A program made the position numbers and the translations under genes. Shown piece after piece: positions 40,964-42,797 of a DNA stretch of 42,797 nt; positions within the stretch are counted from its first letter, which is position 1, and each line of letters begins with the position of its first letter. Source of the DNA: Bacteroidales bacterium UBA1392 (GTDB taxonomy: Bacteria > Bacteroidota > Bacteroidia > Bacteroidales > UBA932); assembly GCA_002305275.1 (NCBI GenBank), contig DBQO01000013.1, forward strand, positions 1 through 42,797. Direction: 5' to 3'. The notes under the pieces are model-generated. The model worked only from the letters and a program-made list of their open reading frames with translations, was not told the DNA's origin and did no database searches.

Positions 40964-41755
40964 ATGAAACATATTGAGATTTTGGTCACCAATGATGATG
41001 GCCTCAATGCGAGAGGCCTCAAAGAGGCGGCCACGCTTATGCGTACATACGGCAATGTAACTGTTGTTGCCCCATCTGAGCCTCAGTCCGGTAAGTCAGC
41101 ATCCATTTCTCTGGATAATACACTCAGATTGAACCTGATTGAAAGTGTACCGGCCGAAGAGGGACTGGGTTCGCTACGTGTATACAGTTTTACCGGCACA
41201 CCGGTAGATTGTGTAAAAATGGGTGTCAACCTCTTCATAAATGAGGACAGGATGCCGGACCTTTTGGTTTCAGGAATCAATCATGGCTCAAATGCCTCAG
41301 TGGCCTCAATCTACTCCGGTACTTTGGGTGCAGCGGCTGAGGGCGCTGTTTACGATATCCCCTCTATTGGGCTTTCTCTGAATACCCATAAAGCAGAACC
41401 TGATTTTGAGGGAGTACTCCATTATTCACGCATTATAATGGACAAACTATTGAAAACAGGTATCAGCAAGGGCATATATCTGAATGTAAACTTCCCCAAC
41501 ATCCCTCTTGAAGAGATCAAAGGTCTTAAAATAGGCCACCAAGGGCATGGCAGATGGGTTAGGGAGTTTGAAAAACGGACCGATCCGAGAGGCAGGGAAT
41601 ACTACTGGATAATAGGGAGGTTTCTCAATCTGGACCAGGCTCCCGACGCTGATCACAATCTGGTCGATGATGGTTATGTCTCCATTGTTCCGCACCGCAT
41701 AGATAATACTGACTATCAGGAGATTGAACGTCTGCGTGACCTTTGGCCTGCCTGA
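40964..41755 (+). CDS. surE: 5'/3'-nucleotidase SurE
   Basis: 263 residues. EILVTNDDGLNARGLKEAA contains the paired metal-binding aspartates, followed by VVAPSEPQSGKSASISL, the FTGTPVDCVKMG loop and VSGINHGSNAS with a metal-binding asparagine. SurE dephosphorylates nucleoside monophosphates and is linked to stationary-phase survival. The start is fixed because the motif begins five residues in. It lies 17 bases before lpxB and is probably co-transcribed with it, as in many Bacteroidota. Confidence 0.95.
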   Translation: MKHIEILVTNDDGLNARGLKEAATLMRTYGNVTVVAPSEPQSGKSASISLDNTLRLNLIESVPAEEGLGSLRVYSFTGTPVDCVKMGVNLFINEDRMPDLLVSGINHGSNASVASIYSGTLGAAAEGAVYDIPSIGLSLNTHKAEPDFEGVLHYSRIIMDKLLKTGISKGIYLNVNFPNIPLEEIKGLKIGHQGHGRWVREFEKRTDPRGREYYWIIGRFLNLDQAPDADHNLVDDGYVSIVPHRIDNTDYQEIERLRDLWPA

Positions 41756-41772
41756 TTCCAAATTCTGCTCAC

Positions 41773-42797
41773 ATGCGCTACTATCTCATTGCCGGAGAGG
41801 CCTCGGGAGATTTACATGGCTCCAATCTGATGAAAGGATTGATGGAGGAGGATCCTGCGGCTGAGTTCCGATTCCGCGGTGGAGATTTGATGGCGGCTGT
41901 AGGAGGTACTCTGTTTCACCATTATAAATCTACTGCTGTAATGGGGATTGTAGAGGTCATCTCCCGTATGGGAACTATTCGACGCAATTTGGCAGAATGC
42001 CGGCGTGATCTGCTGGAATATGGTCCCGATCTGCTTATTCTCATAGATTATCCCGGCTTCAACCTTAAGATGGCCCGCTTTGCCCACAGACATGGCATTA
42101 GAGTCTTTTATTATATCGCCCCAAAGCTCTGGGCCAGGGGAGAAAGACGCATCCGAAAGATTCGCAGGTATGTAGATGAGCTATTTGTCATATTTCCTTT
42201 CGAGAAGGAGTACTTTCGCAATCTCGGAGTTGAGGCGCACTATGAGGGTAATCCTCTGATAGAGAGCATCGATGCCTATAAGGCTCTCCACATGGGAAGG
42301 GAGGAGTTTACGACACGGCACTCTCTTGCCGATAGCCCTTCCATAGCATTGCTTGCGGGTAGCAGAAAGGCAGAGATAAGTTTTTTGCTCCCTCGGATGG
42401 TAGCCATGGAGAGGCTTCTGAAACAGGATCAGCTCCTTTTGGGTTATCAGTTGCTGTTGGCGGCTGCCCCTTCGGTTGATCTGCAACTCTACCGTTCTCT
42501 TATACCCGCTGATAGTTCCATAAGGATAGTCTCAGATGATACTTATGGAGTACTTAGCCACTCCGAAGCGGCTATTATAAGTTCCGGTACGGCAAGTTTG
42601 GAGGCAGCTCTTATAGGTATCCCCCAAGTTGTATGCTATGGGTTCAACAGGATTACCTATCTTATTGCGCGGATTTTGGTTAAGGTAAAATACATCAGTC
42701 TTGCCAACCTTATCCTCGATAAACTCATTTTTAAGGAACTTGTTCAAGATGATGCCTCACCGGAAAAGATTTTTGAGGAGGTTTTGCGTCTGATTAC
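41773..42797 (+). CDS. lpxB: Lipid-A-disaccharide synthase, cut by window edge
   Basis: The plus strand is open from ATG 41773 to the end of the window (341 codons; the family is about 375-390). MRYYLIAGEASGDLHGSNLM is the LpxB N-terminus with the GEASGDLHG motif, and FRFRGGDLM, LILIDYPGFNLKMA, YYIAPKLWA, YEGNPLIE and LLAGSRKAEI follow in order, ending in SGTASLEAALIGIPQVV. The enzyme joins UDP-diacylglucosamine and lipid X into the lipid A disaccharide at the inner membrane face. Only the C-terminal end is missing. It follows surE by 17 bases. Confidence 0.93.
   Translation, partial: MRYYLIAGEASGDLHGSNLMKGLMEEDPAAEFRFRGGDLMAAVGGTLFHHYKSTAVMGIVEVISRMGTIRRNLAECRRDLLEYGPDLLILIDYPGFNLKMARFAHRHGIRVFYYIAPKLWARGERRIRKIRRYVDELFVIFPFEKEYFRNLGVEAHYEGNPLIESIDAYKALHMGREEFTTRHSLADSPSIALLAGSRKAEISFLLPRMVAMERLLKQDQLLLGYQLLLAAAPSVDLQLYRSLIPADSSIRIVSDDTYGVLSHSEAAIISSGTASLEAALIGIPQVVCYGFNRITYLIARILVKVKYISLANLILDKLIFKELVQDDASPEKIFEEVLRLI

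Overview
The window looks like chromosomal DNA of a Bacteroidales (Bacteroidota) bacterium. The gene families are typical of that order: DUF3822, DUF4301, DUF4492, the rSAM/lipoprotein-system lipoprotein, a Na+-pumping methylmalonyl-CoA decarboxylase and a spirochaete/chlamydia-type V-ATPase. Most intergenic starts carry the Bacteroidota promoter pattern (TTG, 19-21 bases, TAnnTTTG) instead of a sigma-70 pattern, and Shine-Dalgarno sites are weak. The family or genus cannot be decided from this window.

Layout. 1-570: the 5' part of an IS110-family element, cut by the window edge, with a structured non-coding upstream end. 570-3638: a lipoprotein, tRNA-Asp, and an operon of a membrane-anchored protein, a short DUF3822 protein and RsmD. 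3772-6327: an NrnA-type DHH phosphoesterase and two FKBP-like lipoproteins. 6404-7366: class II aldolase. 7482-12129: a guanylate kinase-NadD fusion, then grpE, dnaJ and an M23 peptidase. 12198-27278 is the bioenergetic core, all on the minus strand: methylmalonyl-CoA epimerase, decarboxylase alpha, a lamin-tail/OadG fusion, biotin carrier and beta subunit, followed by a seven-gene V-ATPase operon (E, DUF2764, A, B, D, I, K) and, a few bases further on, a TGS-containing nucleoside kinase and an M28 peptidase. 27418-28831: a TPR membrane protein and YebC. 28978-33379: recF, DUF721, pdxB, DUF4301 and an rSAM-system lipoprotein. 33889-36861: DUF4492, cydA and cydB. 36872-42797: an M14 peptidase and an APH-fold kinase from interlocked divergent promoters, gap, surE and a partial lpxB.

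How the genes fit together. The decarboxylase genes encode a membrane enzyme that turns methylmalonyl-CoA into propionyl-CoA while exporting Na+. The neighbouring V-ATPase rotor subunit K carries all five residues that bind Na+ in Enterococcus hirae NtpK, at matching spacing. The region therefore reads as a sodium circuit: a decarboxylation-driven Na+ pump beside a Na+-coupled rotary ATPase. Cytochrome bd and glycolytic genes (fba, gap) in the same window fit a fermenting anaerobe that tolerates traces of oxygen.

The least explained structure is a degenerate heptanucleotide repeat (AACTNNN, best form AACTCAT; inverted form TAGTGTG). It occupies three intergenic regions (6329-6378, 33752-33883, 39596-39827), keeps a 7-base register, directly abuts the terminators of both glycolytic genes, fills the DNA just upstream of the cytochrome bd operon, and in one case includes a gene's stop codon. 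Other points worth attention are the gmk-nadD fusion, the lamin-tail/OadG fusion, the orphan rSAM-system lipoprotein, the truncated DUF3822 protein and two promoters placed so close to ATG that the mRNAs may be leaderless.
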